Of a stretch of 7,129 nucleotides of DNA, positions 1 to 6,274 are shown piece after piece. The stretch is from an uncultured Pseudogracilibacillus sp. (lineage in GTDB: Bacteria > Bacillota > Bacilli > Bacillales > Amphibacillaceae). The notes beneath the pieces are model-generated. The model did not search any database and had not been told where the DNA came from. It worked only from the letters and a program-made list of their open reading frames with translations. Numbering within the stretch: the first letter of the stretch is position 1; each line of letters starts with the position of its first letter. Made by a program: the position numbers and the translations under genes. The stretch lies in NCBI GenBank assembly GCA_937960785.1, contig CALGOZ010000142.1:1-7129 (forward strand), given 5' to 3'.

Positions 1-183
1 CGCGCTCTACTGTGTAGGTTGAAATACGTTTATGTGTAAACTTGTCCAATTAAAGTATTTTTTAAAAAACTTTCCCGGTTAGGAAATCCGACTAAAGATA
101 TAAAGCGATTTGTTAAATGGGTCAGTTAAATGAAAAAGCGACTTTTCAAATTTGTTTAAGTTTTGTCGGAATTACTTTTTATT
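1..183. other. Intergenic stretch with no gene seen
   Basis: No open frame with a plausible start and ribosome binding site was found on either strand. The stretch is AT-rich. It holds an imperfect A/T palindrome at about 52-73 (AAAGT-A-TTTTTT facing AAAAAACTTT) and a short dyad TTTCC/GGAAA at 71-86. Two short motifs, AAAGCGA and TTAAATG, each occur twice between about 102 and 142. It lies downstream of the minus-strand cueP remnant and may only contain its transcript end. Confidence 0.5.
62..86 (-). terminator. Possible weak terminator downstream of the cueP remnant
   Basis: Read on the minus strand, a five-base-pair stem TTTCC/GGAAA with a six-base loop (plus coordinates 86 to 71) is followed by GTTTTTT. 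The stem is short and lies about 100 bases past the cueP stop, so this is only a candidate. Confidence 0.22.
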
Positions 184-720
184 TTAAGTTAAATACATTG
201 TCGTAATACATGTTGGTCTATCGTCGAAAGTTATGATTGTTTCTTTGGCAACTTTACGTTTTTGTTTAATCGTTACGTGGAACGTCTCATTACGGGGTAG
301 CCATAAGTCGATAAAACCATTCGCTTCAGTTCTCAATTGATCTTGAACAATAATATTTCCCTCTGAATCTTCAATATATATCTCAAACTCTTCCTCAAAT
401 AACTCTCCTTGGCAACCGGTTAAGCTATGATTCGTACATGGATGAGTCCGTTCTTTGTACGGAGCAATCGATACGAAAAAATTATCTTCAGGCATTGGAT
501 AAACTGTTTCTTCTTCATTTTCATCTGTAATAATTAAATGAGTAGCTGTAACGGAAGCAGATTCTGTCGTTTCCCGATTGCCATTATAGCTATCAATTAA
601 TTCTAAAATCTCTTCATCTACCTCATTACTAGTCGCTTCATTTATTGATTCTACAGGATTTTAACAACTAGCAAGGATGAAGATGAGTAGAAATAATGGT
701 ATAATTAGTCGTCGTTTCAT
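184..720 (-). pseudogene. cueP: CueP-family copper-binding lipoprotein, interrupted by an in-frame stop
   Basis: CueP proteins are extracytoplasmic copper-binding proteins; in Salmonella CueP gives periplasmic copper resistance and supplies copper to SodCII. The full frame from ATG at 720 spans 178 codons plus stop, the usual family length. It begins with a lipoprotein signal peptide (MKRRL, hydrophobic core, lipobox LASC, Cys19). Codon 20 is TAA (663-661), straight after the lipid-accepting cysteine. The rest of the frame is clean and carries the family signature: PEDNFFVSIAPY, then Cys95 and Cys103 around HSLTGCQGEL, then NGFIDLWLPRN and a terminal DDRPTCITT with Cys171. These three cysteines sit one residue off the copper-binding cysteines 96, 104 and 172 that I recall for Salmonella CueP. 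A ribosome binding site (AAAGGAAG) precedes 720. The ATG at 495 has no good ribosome binding site and lacks the signal peptide, so the apparent 103-residue protein is probably not a real product. Alternatives are a sequencing error, readthrough, or a very recent mutation. I am sure of the family and fairly sure of the stop. Confidence 0.88.
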
Positions 721-748
721 TTTCTATGACTTCCTTTTTTACTTTTTA

Positions 749-777
749 ATTATAACTTGATTTATTAGAAAAAGATA
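749..777 (-). promoter_or_regulatory. Candidate sigma-A promoter for the cueP remnant
   Basis: A perfect minus-strand TATAAT lies at plus coordinates 754-749, about 30 bases upstream of the cueP ATG. The matching -35 position about 17 bases further upstream (TATCTT) is weak. I see no clear copper-responsive operator dyad here. Confidence 0.35.
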
Positions 778-821
778 GTTGAAAAGAGCTGCAATTTACG
801 AAGTTAGGAGAGTTGTCATAA

Positions 822-2000
822 ATGTTAAAGAAAGATGTCGATCAATTTCGTAAACAATTGAAATTAGATAATCCGTTACTTACAATTCATGAATTGTTAA
901 ATGTATATGTCGTTAAAGAATCGAAGGAAGTTTATTTTCATAAACGGACATCCTTTGAAATGTTAAGTAAAGATGAACAGGAGCTTTTTATTCAAAATTT
1001 CCGAAAAACGTTAATGGGTCGGATTGACCAAAAGTTATTTACGTTTCGTTTTCAAGATGAAGGAACAATTACATCTCAGCGTGAATTGTACGATAGTTTG
1101 TCTTTGGAAAGTGATGAGTGGACTGAACAGATGATTAAGTTGGTTCAAAAGCGAATCGAACTAAAACCGTATGAAACCGATATGGTATACACTTTTATTC
1201 GTGGGGAATATATTACTGCCCAAAAAGAGGCTAACACTTATGAAGAAGTTGAAGAGTCTTTCGTTAATCCATTTATTTTATGTACAATTAATGAAACGAA
1301 AAGTCCGGACAATGAACTTCTTTTCGATTATGTTGAGAAAGAATTTACCTATCATATTGAAGTAAATCCGGTTATAAATTTACAATCTCCTATTCATGGC
1401 TTTTTATTTCCGAGTTTTACAAACGGTGTAGCGAATGTGAATGAGCTTCTATTTACGACGAAAAAGGCCTACGTTCTCGATTCCTTCTTAATCGACGAGG
1501 TGCTTCAAGTCGAAGAAGGACCGACAGCAGAAGATGAAAAGTTAATTTTTTCAGAAGTTGTAAAACAAGTCGCAGGGGATCAATTAAATCGTCAAACGTT
1601 ACAGACGATGTACGAAGTCGTTCATCATAAAATAGTCGACCATGAAGAAAATGAAGAAGCGGAAGAACCGCTCACCCTTGATTATCGGGATCTCGGCGAT
1701 TTACTCGTACAAAGTGGTGTACAAAATGTTGAACAAGAAGCAGTAAAAGAGGCTTTTCAATCGGTAGCTCAAGATGCAAACTATGAATTGAAAGCTGAAA
1801 ATGCGGTACCTAGATATACGACTAAATCGTTAAAAATAAAAACGAAAATTGCAAATTTCTCCTTACGTCCAAAAGATTTAGAGCATGTCCGTCAAGTGCA
1901 GTTTAATGGAAAACCGTATGTTATGATTGAACTTGATGAAAGCTCTGAAGTCGATGGTTTTGAACTTATACCGGAAGCTAGTCTAACAGAAGATAAATAA
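822..2000 (+). CDS. DUF4317 family protein of unknown function
   Basis: The 392-residue product resembles the DUF4317 family, a conserved but uncharacterised group of Firmicute cytosolic proteins. I base this on the N-terminal MLKKDVDQFRKQLKLDN segment, the following HELLNVYVV strand, the overall length and the general acidity. No signal peptide, membrane segment, cysteine cluster or known catalytic motif is visible. The chain is rich in Glu, Asp and Lys, with an acidic patch near residues 273-285 (HEENEEAEEP) and an acidic C-terminus. The start is supported by AGGAGAG at 806-812, nine bases before ATG. The gene is divergent from the cueP remnant and is followed 16 bases later by a strong terminator, so it is probably monocistronic. 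No promoter upstream is convincing. The family call is by sequence feel and cannot be confirmed here; the coding call is secure. Confidence 0.85.
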   Translation: MLKKDVDQFRKQLKLDNPLLTIHELLNVYVVKESKEVYFHKRTSFEMLSKDEQELFIQNFRKTLMGRIDQKLFTFRFQDEGTITSQRELYDSLSLESDEWTEQMIKLVQKRIELKPYETDMVYTFIRGEYITAQKEANTYEEVEESFVNPFILCTINETKSPDNELLFDYVEKEFTYHIEVNPVINLQSPIHGFLFPSFTNGVANVNELLFTTKKAYVLDSFLIDEVLQVEEGPTAEDEKLIFSEVVKQVAGDQLNRQTLQTMYEVVHHKIVDHEENEEAEEPLTLDYRDLGDLLVQSGVQNVEQEAVKEAFQSVAQDANYELKAENAVPRYTTKSLKIKTKIANFSLRPKDLEHVRQVQFNGKPYVMIELDESSEVDGFELIPEASLTEDK

Positions 2001-2015
2001 AATAGTAAAACTTAG

Positions 2016-2059
2016 AAAGCCGTTTCCTCGTTATATATGCATAAAGGAGACGGCTTTTT
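2016..2059 (+). terminator. Strong rho-independent terminator after the DUF4317 gene
   Basis: A thirteen-base-pair stem is formed by AAAGCCGTTTCCT (2016-2028) and AGGAGACGGCTTT (2045-2057), with one G-U pair. The loop is about 16 bases and the right arm runs into a T tract (2055-2059). The left arm also supplies an A tract, so the element could act weakly on the other strand. It separates the DUF4317 gene from the peptidase pair. Confidence 0.9.
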
Positions 2060-2117
2060 GCATATATTGAAGTAACTTAGTATGTAATGAACATTCAAAC
2101 TGAACGGAGAGAATAGG

Positions 2118-3065
2118 ATGAAAATTGTCGACACTCATTGTGATTTACTTTATAAGCTACAAAAAGCAAAGCGAAAAAATCGTCCATTAGATGTGCTAAT
2201 AAGTAACGAACTAGATACGAATGTAACCCGTTTACATAGGGGGGGAGTGTATGTACAATTTTTTGCAATTTTTGTTCCCCCTTCAGTTTCGGCAAAAGAA
2301 AAGTGGCAATATGCGAAGGAACAAGTCGAGTTGTTTCACGAAGTTGTTTGTCAAAGTCCAAATGTCAGATGGATTCAGAGATGGGAAGATATTTTTTCGC
2401 TAAGGGACGATGAGATTGGTGCTGTTTTAGCTTTGGAAGGTGTCGAAGCAATTCAACAGGATTTAGATAGGCTATATTATCTATACGAACGAGGATTACG
2501 ATCTGTCGGGCTAACTTGGAATGAAGCAAATGCTGCAGCAAGTGGCGTGCAAGCAAAGAAGGATCATGGTCTTACCACTTTCGGTGAAGCCATTATTGAT
2601 TTCAATAATCGTAATCAAGTATTAACAGACTTATCCCATTTAGGTGAGCGAAGCTTTTGGGATGTTATTGAAAAGGCTAAGTATGTCTTTAGTAGTCACT
2701 CGAATGTGCGAGCCGTTTGTAATCATCCAAGAAACTTAAGCGACTTCCAGCTCCAAGCACTTTTTGCAAAAGGTGGGCTTGTGTCGTTAAATTTTTATCC
2801 TCCTTTTTTACAAAGAGAAAAGAAGAATACATCTCTTGAAACAATTGTCGCGCATATCGATTATATCGTTCAGCTTGGAGGAGTTTCTTATATTAGTTTT
2901 GGTTCTGATTTTGACGGAATCGACAAGTATGTGCTAGAACTTCGGCATGCCGGTTGTTACCAAACGCTGATCGATTATCTATTCCTTCATTATGATGAAG
3001 AAGTAGTACGACTGTTCAGTTATAAAAATTTTGAACGATTTATTTTACAGATTGTAGGTGAGTAG
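2118..3065 (+). CDS. Membrane dipeptidase-like zinc metallopeptidase (peptidase family M19)
   Basis: M19 enzymes are binuclear zinc dipeptidases of the amidohydrolase fold that cleave L-L dipeptides and, often, dipeptides with a C-terminal D-residue. The expected metal and catalytic residues are all visible in the 315-residue product: His7 and Asp9 in DTHCD, Glu107 in ALEG, His174 in DLSH, His194 in SSHS, Arg205 in HPRN, and Asp264/Asp266 in GSDFDG. Length matches bacterial family members. There is no signal peptide, so despite the family name this should be a cytosolic enzyme. The start is set by GGAGAG at 2106-2111, six bases before ATG. Its TAG directly abuts the ATG of the next gene, indicating an operon with coupled translation. 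The strong terminator upstream implies a separate promoter in 2060-2117, but only weak candidates are seen. The codons for Arg41-Gly42-Gly43 contain a run of seven G. The physiological substrate is unknown. Confidence 0.95.
   Translation: MKIVDTHCDLLYKLQKAKRKNRPLDVLISNELDTNVTRLHRGGVYVQFFAIFVPPSVSAKEKWQYAKEQVELFHEVVCQSPNVRWIQRWEDIFSLRDDEIGAVLALEGVEAIQQDLDRLYYLYERGLRSVGLTWNEANAAASGVQAKKDHGLTTFGEAIIDFNNRNQVLTDLSHLGERSFWDVIEKAKYVFSSHSNVRAVCNHPRNLSDFQLQALFAKGGLVSLNFYPPFLQREKKNTSLETIVAHIDYIVQLGGVSYISFGSDFDGIDKYVLELRHAGCYQTLIDYLFLHYDEEVVRLFSYKNFERFILQIVGE
3056..3061 (+). promoter_or_regulatory. Ribosome binding site nested in the end of the dipeptidase gene
   Basis: AGGTGA at 3056-3061 lies within the last codons of the M19 gene, four bases before the downstream ATG. 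With the TAG-ATG abutment it fits translational coupling or reinitiation and supports 3066 as the start of the hydrolase. Confidence 0.7.
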
Positions 3066-3782
3066 ATGAAACCAATTATTGGAATTACACCGATAATTGA
3101 TAAGGAGGAGCAGGTCTTTTCATTAAATCGTGCTCATGTCAATGCAGTTGTAAAATCTGGTGGTATTCCGGTGATCTTACCTTATACGAATCGTGTGAAT
3201 ACAGAAAGAATTGCTCAACAATTAGACGGTCTTTATTTAACTGGTGGCTACGATATCGACCCGCATTTATTTAAAGAGGAACCCCATCCTCGACTTGGTA
3301 GAATTGAACCGTTACGGGATCGTTTTGAGCTCACTTTACTTCACCGTTTTATTAAAGAAAATAAACCTGTTTTCGGAGTATGTCGGGGTGCTCAAGTAAT
3401 TAACGTTGCTCTAGGTGGTACGATGTATCAAGATTTATCCTCCCAAAAGAAAGCCCCCTTAATTCAACATCGTCAAACTCGTCCATTAAAATATCCTTCC
3501 CATTACGTATACGTTAAAGAAGATAGTTTAATTTATCAAATTGTAAAAGAGCGACGGATTCTCGTAAATAGTAACCATCATCAAGCAAATTGGACCTTAG
3601 GTAAAAATGTCGTCGCTAGTGCTCGAAGTGAAGATGGCGTCATTGAAGCGATTGAAGTCAAGGAACATCCATTTATCATAGGGGTACAGTGGCACCCTGA
3701 ACGGTTATTGATTGAAAAGGATAAAGTTTCTAAACGTTTATATTCCTATTTTATAAAAAAGGCTATAGAAAGAAGGAGTTAA
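3066..3782 (+). CDS. Gamma-glutamyl-gamma-aminobutyrate hydrolase family protein (peptidase C26)
   Basis: This 238-residue protein is a class-I glutamine-amidotransferase-like hydrolase of the PuuD/C26 group, which cleaves gamma-glutamyl amide bonds. Visible landmarks in order are an N-terminal KPIIGITP strand, LTGGYDIDPHLF at residues 58-69 (oxyanion region and the PuuD-type GGxDxxP motif), the nucleophile elbow GVCRGAQ with Cys106, the NSNHHQ segment at 168-173, and GVQWHPE with His210 and Glu212 completing the triad. Length is normal for the family and no signal peptide is seen, so it should act in the cytosol. It starts with no gap after the M19 dipeptidase gene. This suggests one pathway, for example stepwise breakdown of gamma-glutamyl peptides or peptidoglycan-derived D-Glu peptides. 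That role is inference. PuuD itself acts in putrescine degradation, but no other puu gene is present here. The gene ends seven bases from the stop of the convergent TetR gene. Confidence 0.93.
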   Translation: MKPIIGITPIIDKEEQVFSLNRAHVNAVVKSGGIPVILPYTNRVNTERIAQQLDGLYLTGGYDIDPHLFKEEPHPRLGRIEPLRDRFELTLLHRFIKENKPVFGVCRGAQVINVALGGTMYQDLSSQKKAPLIQHRQTRPLKYPSHYVYVKEDSLIYQIVKERRILVNSNHHQANWTLGKNVVASARSEDGVIEAIEVKEHPFIIGVQWHPERLLIEKDKVSKRLYSYFIKKAIERRS

Positions 3783-3789
3783 ATTGTTA

Positions 3790-4350
3790 TCACGCTATCC
3801 CTTGATTTGCCAGATGATAGATTAAATGAGCAATTTCCCGAGGTGTTTGGTCGCGATTGTTTTGCAACCAAGTTTTTACGACTTCGATACTTCCACTTAT
3901 TAAAAAGGCACTTATATAATCGAAATATCGTTCCTCGATTAGGGATGCTTCTTTCCAATCGGATAGTAAAGATTGATGGACGATATTTCGAATTTTCTTT
4001 TCGAATGAAATGTTACTATTTGGGCTAAGTAATACTTCGCATGTACTAGGCTTACTACCGATAAATTCGATTAAGTTTTCTATTATAAGGAGTGCATTGT
4101 TACCTTGAACACTCATATAAGAATGAAGGGCTCTTTTTAATTCACTTATAATATCGTTTTCCATTTCATTTAATAGGTCATATAAATGTTCGTAATGAGC
4201 GTAAAAGGTCGAACGATTGACATCGGCTAACTCACACAGTTCTTTTACTGTAATTTCAGAAATATGCTTTTTTTCTAAAAGGGAAATAAGGGCTTCTTTG
4301 AGGAATGATTTTGACATTTTGACTCGGCGATCTAATTTCTTTTTACGCAT
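3790..4350 (-). CDS. TetR/AcrR family transcriptional regulator
   Basis: The 186-residue product has a TetR-type N-terminal DNA-binding domain. Helix-turn-helix residues lie at about 34-55 (TVKELCELADVNRSTFYAHYEH), preceded by the usual amphipathic helix SFLKEALISLLEKK. The C-terminal part (RYFDYISAFLISGSIEVVKTW at about 141-161) matches the ligand/dimerisation domain of TetR proteins of the YfiR/DhaS-like type. Start 4350 has a good ribosome binding site, AAAGGAG (4365-4359), with eight bases spacing. Such regulators commonly sit divergently from, and repress, an MMPL/RND efflux gene. Here only fragments of that target remain on the other side, and they begin within about 20-50 bases of this start. 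The normal shared promoter/operator region therefore looks lost, and I see no clear promoter in its place. The reading frame itself is intact. The ligand is unknown. Confidence 0.92.
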   Translation of the reverse strand: MRKKKLDRRVKMSKSFLKEALISLLEKKHISEITVKELCELADVNRSTFYAHYEHLYDLLNEMENDIISELKRALHSYMSVQGNNALLIIENLIEFIGSKPSTCEVLLSPNSNISFEKKIRNIVHQSLLSDWKEASLIEERYFDYISAFLISGSIEVVKTWLQNNRDQTPREIAHLIYHLANQGIA

Positions 4351-4367
4351 TTTAAAAGCTCCTTTAA

Positions 4368-4772
4368 TTTACTTTTTCGGAAACGTTAACGGCTGCCTCA
4401 ATCCTCGTTCCGATTATTGTTATTATTCTTATTTTTTCTTCTAGCTCTTGGGCAGAACCTCTTTTTTTCTTAGCTGCCATTGGTGTTTCCGTCCTTATAA
4501 ATTTAGGAACGAACATTTTTTTAGGCGAAATTTCATTCGTTACTCAAGCGGTGGCGCCAATTTTACAATTAGTGGTGTCCCTTGATTATGCGATTTTTTT
4601 ATTACATAGTTTCGAACATTATCGTAAAGAAAACGACGATGTAGAAAAAGCGATTATCGCAAGTGCATCGACGACGTTTTTCGGTTTTATGGCTCTTTCC
4701 TTTATGAAGTTTGAGATTGGTGCTGATTTAGGCTTGAACTTAGTAAAAGGGATTGCTCTTAGCTTTATTACG
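4368..4772 (+). pseudogene. MMPL/RND-family transporter remnant
   Basis: The frame open from 4368 encodes an internal piece of an MMPL-type (RND superfamily) membrane transporter. It includes a hydrophobic segment (ILVPIIVIILIF), then WAEPLFFLAAIGVSVLINLG, GEISFVTQAV, and LVVSLDYAIFLLHSFEHYR with the family's conserved S-[LM]-D-Y-A-[IL]-F core, and then TTFFGFMALSFMKFEIGADLGLNLVKGIALSFI. MMPL proteins are normally 700-1000 residues with about twelve membrane helices; here only about 135 remain. The N-terminus with its start and promoter is missing. About ten residues seem lost in frame between DVEKAI and ASTTFFGF. Homology stops at about 4770, after which the frame runs through an unrelated tail to TAA at 4812-4814. 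The GTG at 4551 has no ribosome binding site and lies inside the homology, so it is not a start. This fragment cannot form a working transporter. Confidence 0.88.
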
Positions 4773-5299
4773 GAACACTTTTTCCAAATGGAGATGCAAA
4801 AGCCGGCTATATAATCAATGTATTTGAAGTTGAAATGGCTGGAGAAGGAGGTACGGATACGCTGGAACATTCACTTAATCAATTTGTTAGTTCGTATCAA
4901 CAGTTTCATACTGGTATTGTTGAATATACTGAAGGAGTCGATCAATTAACGACGATTTATGATGATGTTCATCGAGGAATAAAGGATCTTCATAATGGAA
5001 CTACCGAAATAAAAGATGGATCGGAAGAGTTACAAGAAGGAACCTCGACCTTATATCAGGAAACAAGAGGTTTGCCAAAGCAGATGGAAGCGGGAATTGA
5101 TGAGTTTTTAAATAGTTATAAAGGAGAAGATTTCGTCGCAACCTCTTTTATGTCCGAAAAAAATAAAAAGATAGAAACGGTACAATTCATTTTACAAACC
5201 GAAGGAATTAATCATCCTGAGATAGAAGTAAAAGAAGAAGAAAAAAAAGAAAAAGCGAGGATTTTGGAATCGTTTGAAGCAACTTTTTATTGGCAATAA
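4766..5299 (+). pseudogene. Remnant of an exported xxxLxxG-heptad (YhgE/Pip-related) protein
   Basis: Immediately after the MMPL piece, homology moves to another frame. YYGTLFPNGDAKAGYIINVF (4766-4825) resembles the segment near the N-terminus of large secreted Firmicute proteins carrying xxxLxxG heptad repeats, which are often encoded next to MMPL transporters. From about 4850 it jumps to the C-terminal half. This has a heptad region (GVDQL, GIKDL, GTTEI, GSEEL, GTSTL at about 4937-5053) and a conserved-looking FMSEKNKKIETVQFILQTE stretch, then an acidic/lysine tail ending at 5299. There is no signal peptide, and the ATG at 4835 has no ribosome binding site. The predicted 154-residue protein is therefore probably not made as a functional product. 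Family assignment rests on remembered pattern, not alignment. An alternative is that this is the C-terminal domain of the same MMPL protein, since some members carry such heptads. Confidence 0.7.
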
Positions 5300-5367
5300 A
5301 TAATAGTATAACTAATGAATAAAACCTTTCTAAAAGCCCGTCCTAATTCGTTTCAAGTAGATTTATT

Positions 5368-5373
5368 TATAAT
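5368..5373 (+). promoter_or_regulatory. Candidate -10 box for the yunE-yunD pair
   Basis: A perfect TATAAT lies 44 bases upstream of the yunE TTG start in the 118-base gap after the efflux remnants. The -35 position (AATTCG with 17-base spacing) is poor and there is no TG extension, so promoter activity is uncertain. No terminator hairpin is seen between 5300 and 5408. Confidence 0.3.
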
Positions 5374-5401
5374 AGGGTGATACGATAGTAGATAAAACGA
5401 A

Positions 5402-5408
5402 AAAAGGG
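5402..5408 (+). promoter_or_regulatory. Ribosome binding site favouring a TTG start for yunE
   Basis: The purine run AAAAGGG (5402-5408) directly touches the ATG at 5409, leaving no spacer. It lies nine bases before the in-frame TTG at 5418. This spacing makes TTG the more likely start. Confidence 0.55.
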
Positions 5409-5417
5409 ATGGATATC

Positions 5418-6245
5418 TTGTTCATTGTTATTGTCATTGCTTTAGTGATTGGATATTTAGCGGCTTTTATCGGTAGTTTAGTAGGTTTAGGTGGAGGAAT
5501 TGTCCTTGTTCCATCTATGTTATTTTTAAGTGAATATGTACCAGCTCTTGATTGGGCGACACCGCAAACGATTGTCGGTATATCCTTAGTAACGATGGTA
5601 TTTACAGGTTTATCTTCCTCGATTGCATATATGCGTCTGAGACGAGTAGATGTACAAATGGGAGTTTTATTTTTAATTGGTAGTATTCCCGGTAGTATTC
5701 TCGGTTCTTGGTTAAACTCAAAATTCGACGTAAGTAAATTTTCGTTATACTTCGGAATTTTAATGATTGTTATTTTTTTATTTATGTTGATTGATCGGGA
5801 AAAATTAGCCCGTAATCGACAGCCAAAAATAACGAAAAAAACGCGTACCTTTGAATTAGATGGTAAGACGTATCAATATAACGTTCCGATTATACCGGCT
5901 TTAATTTTAGCTGTAGCTGTTGGAATGTTATCAGGATTATTTGGCATCGGTGGTGGTACAATAAGTGTACCGGCGATGATTTTACTCTTTGGTATTCCGG
6001 TTCAAGTCGCAATTGGTACTTCGATGTTTATCATTTTATTTATTAGTATCGTTAGTTCGTCAACCCATATCTTTTTAGGAAATATCGAATGGGCTTATGT
6101 TGCTTTTTTCGTCGTCGGTTCTTATTTAGGAGGTACTTCTGGTGCTAGAGTGAGCACCTTGTTCAAAGGGAAGACTCTTGAATGGTTTTTACGTATCGTT
6201 ATTTTAATCGCAGCGGTTCGTTTAATGATCGATGGTCTTTCTTAA
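5418..6245 (+). CDS. yunE: TauE/SafE (TSUP) family membrane permease, YunE-like
   Basis: This is a polytopic inner-membrane protein of the TauE/SafE family, whose members export or import sulfite, sulfoacetate, sulfonates or other organic anions. The two-repeat architecture is plain. Counting residues from the alternative ATG at 5409, GSLVGLGGGIVLVPSMLF (about 22-39) and SGLFGIGGGTISVPAMILLF (about 175-194) are the paired family motifs. About eight hydrophobic helices are split by a charged cytosolic loop near 129-158 (DREKLARNRQPK). Length (275-278) is typical. I prefer the TTG at 5418 over the ATG at 5409 because of ribosome binding site spacing. A YunD-like phosphatase gene follows after 29 bases without a terminator, a neighbour pair also known in Bacillus subtilis, which is the basis for the symbol. 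The substrate cannot be read from the sequence; sulfite is only the family's default guess. Confidence 0.9.
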   Translation: MFIVIVIALVIGYLAAFIGSLVGLGGGIVLVPSMLFLSEYVPALDWATPQTIVGISLVTMVFTGLSSSIAYMRLRRVDVQMGVLFLIGSIPGSILGSWLNSKFDVSKFSLYFGILMIVIFLFMLIDREKLARNRQPKITKKTRTFELDGKTYQYNVPIIPALILAVAVGMLSGLFGIGGGTISVPAMILLFGIPVQVAIGTSMFIILFISIVSSSTHIFLGNIEWAYVAFFVVGSYLGGTSGARVSTLFKGKTLEWFLRIVILIAAVRLMIDGLS

Positions 6246-6274
6246 TAAGTTTGCTATCTTAAGGGAGTTGGCTT

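Noticed and set aside
102..142. Repeated AAAGCGA and TTAAATG motifs suggesting a repeat array
   Set aside because: Only two copies of each with uneven context in AT-rich sequence; not enough to call a repeat, operator or CRISPR.
184..495. A free-standing 103-residue protein starting at ATG 495
   Set aside because: No ribosome binding site precedes 495 and the same frame continues upstream to a signal peptide with only one stop between. It is the 3' part of the interrupted cueP.
721..821. A plus-strand promoter for the DUF4317 gene (TTGAAA at 779-784)
   Set aside because: No acceptable -10 box at 16-18 bases spacing was found, so no promoter is annotated.
2095..2556. Two minus-strand ORFs opposite the dipeptidase gene
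   Set aside because: They are antisense shadows of a clearly coding M19 gene and have no start signals or recognisable content.
3807..4444. Two plus-strand ORFs opposite the TetR gene
   Set aside because: They mirror the intact TetR reading frame on the minus strand; neither has a ribosome binding site or family pattern.
4551..4814. A small membrane protein starting at GTG 4551
   Set aside because: MMPL-type sequence extends well upstream of this codon in frame, and the last residues are an out-of-frame tail after a deletion junction.
4835..5299. A genuine 154-residue protein starting at ATG 4835
   Set aside because: The ATG lacks a ribosome binding site and homologous-looking sequence continues upstream in the same frame to 4766, so the ATG is internal to a remnant.
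4351..5299. An insertion sequence causing the efflux-locus damage
   Set aside because: No transposase fragment, terminal inverted repeats or target duplication can be seen; simple deletions explain the arrangement.
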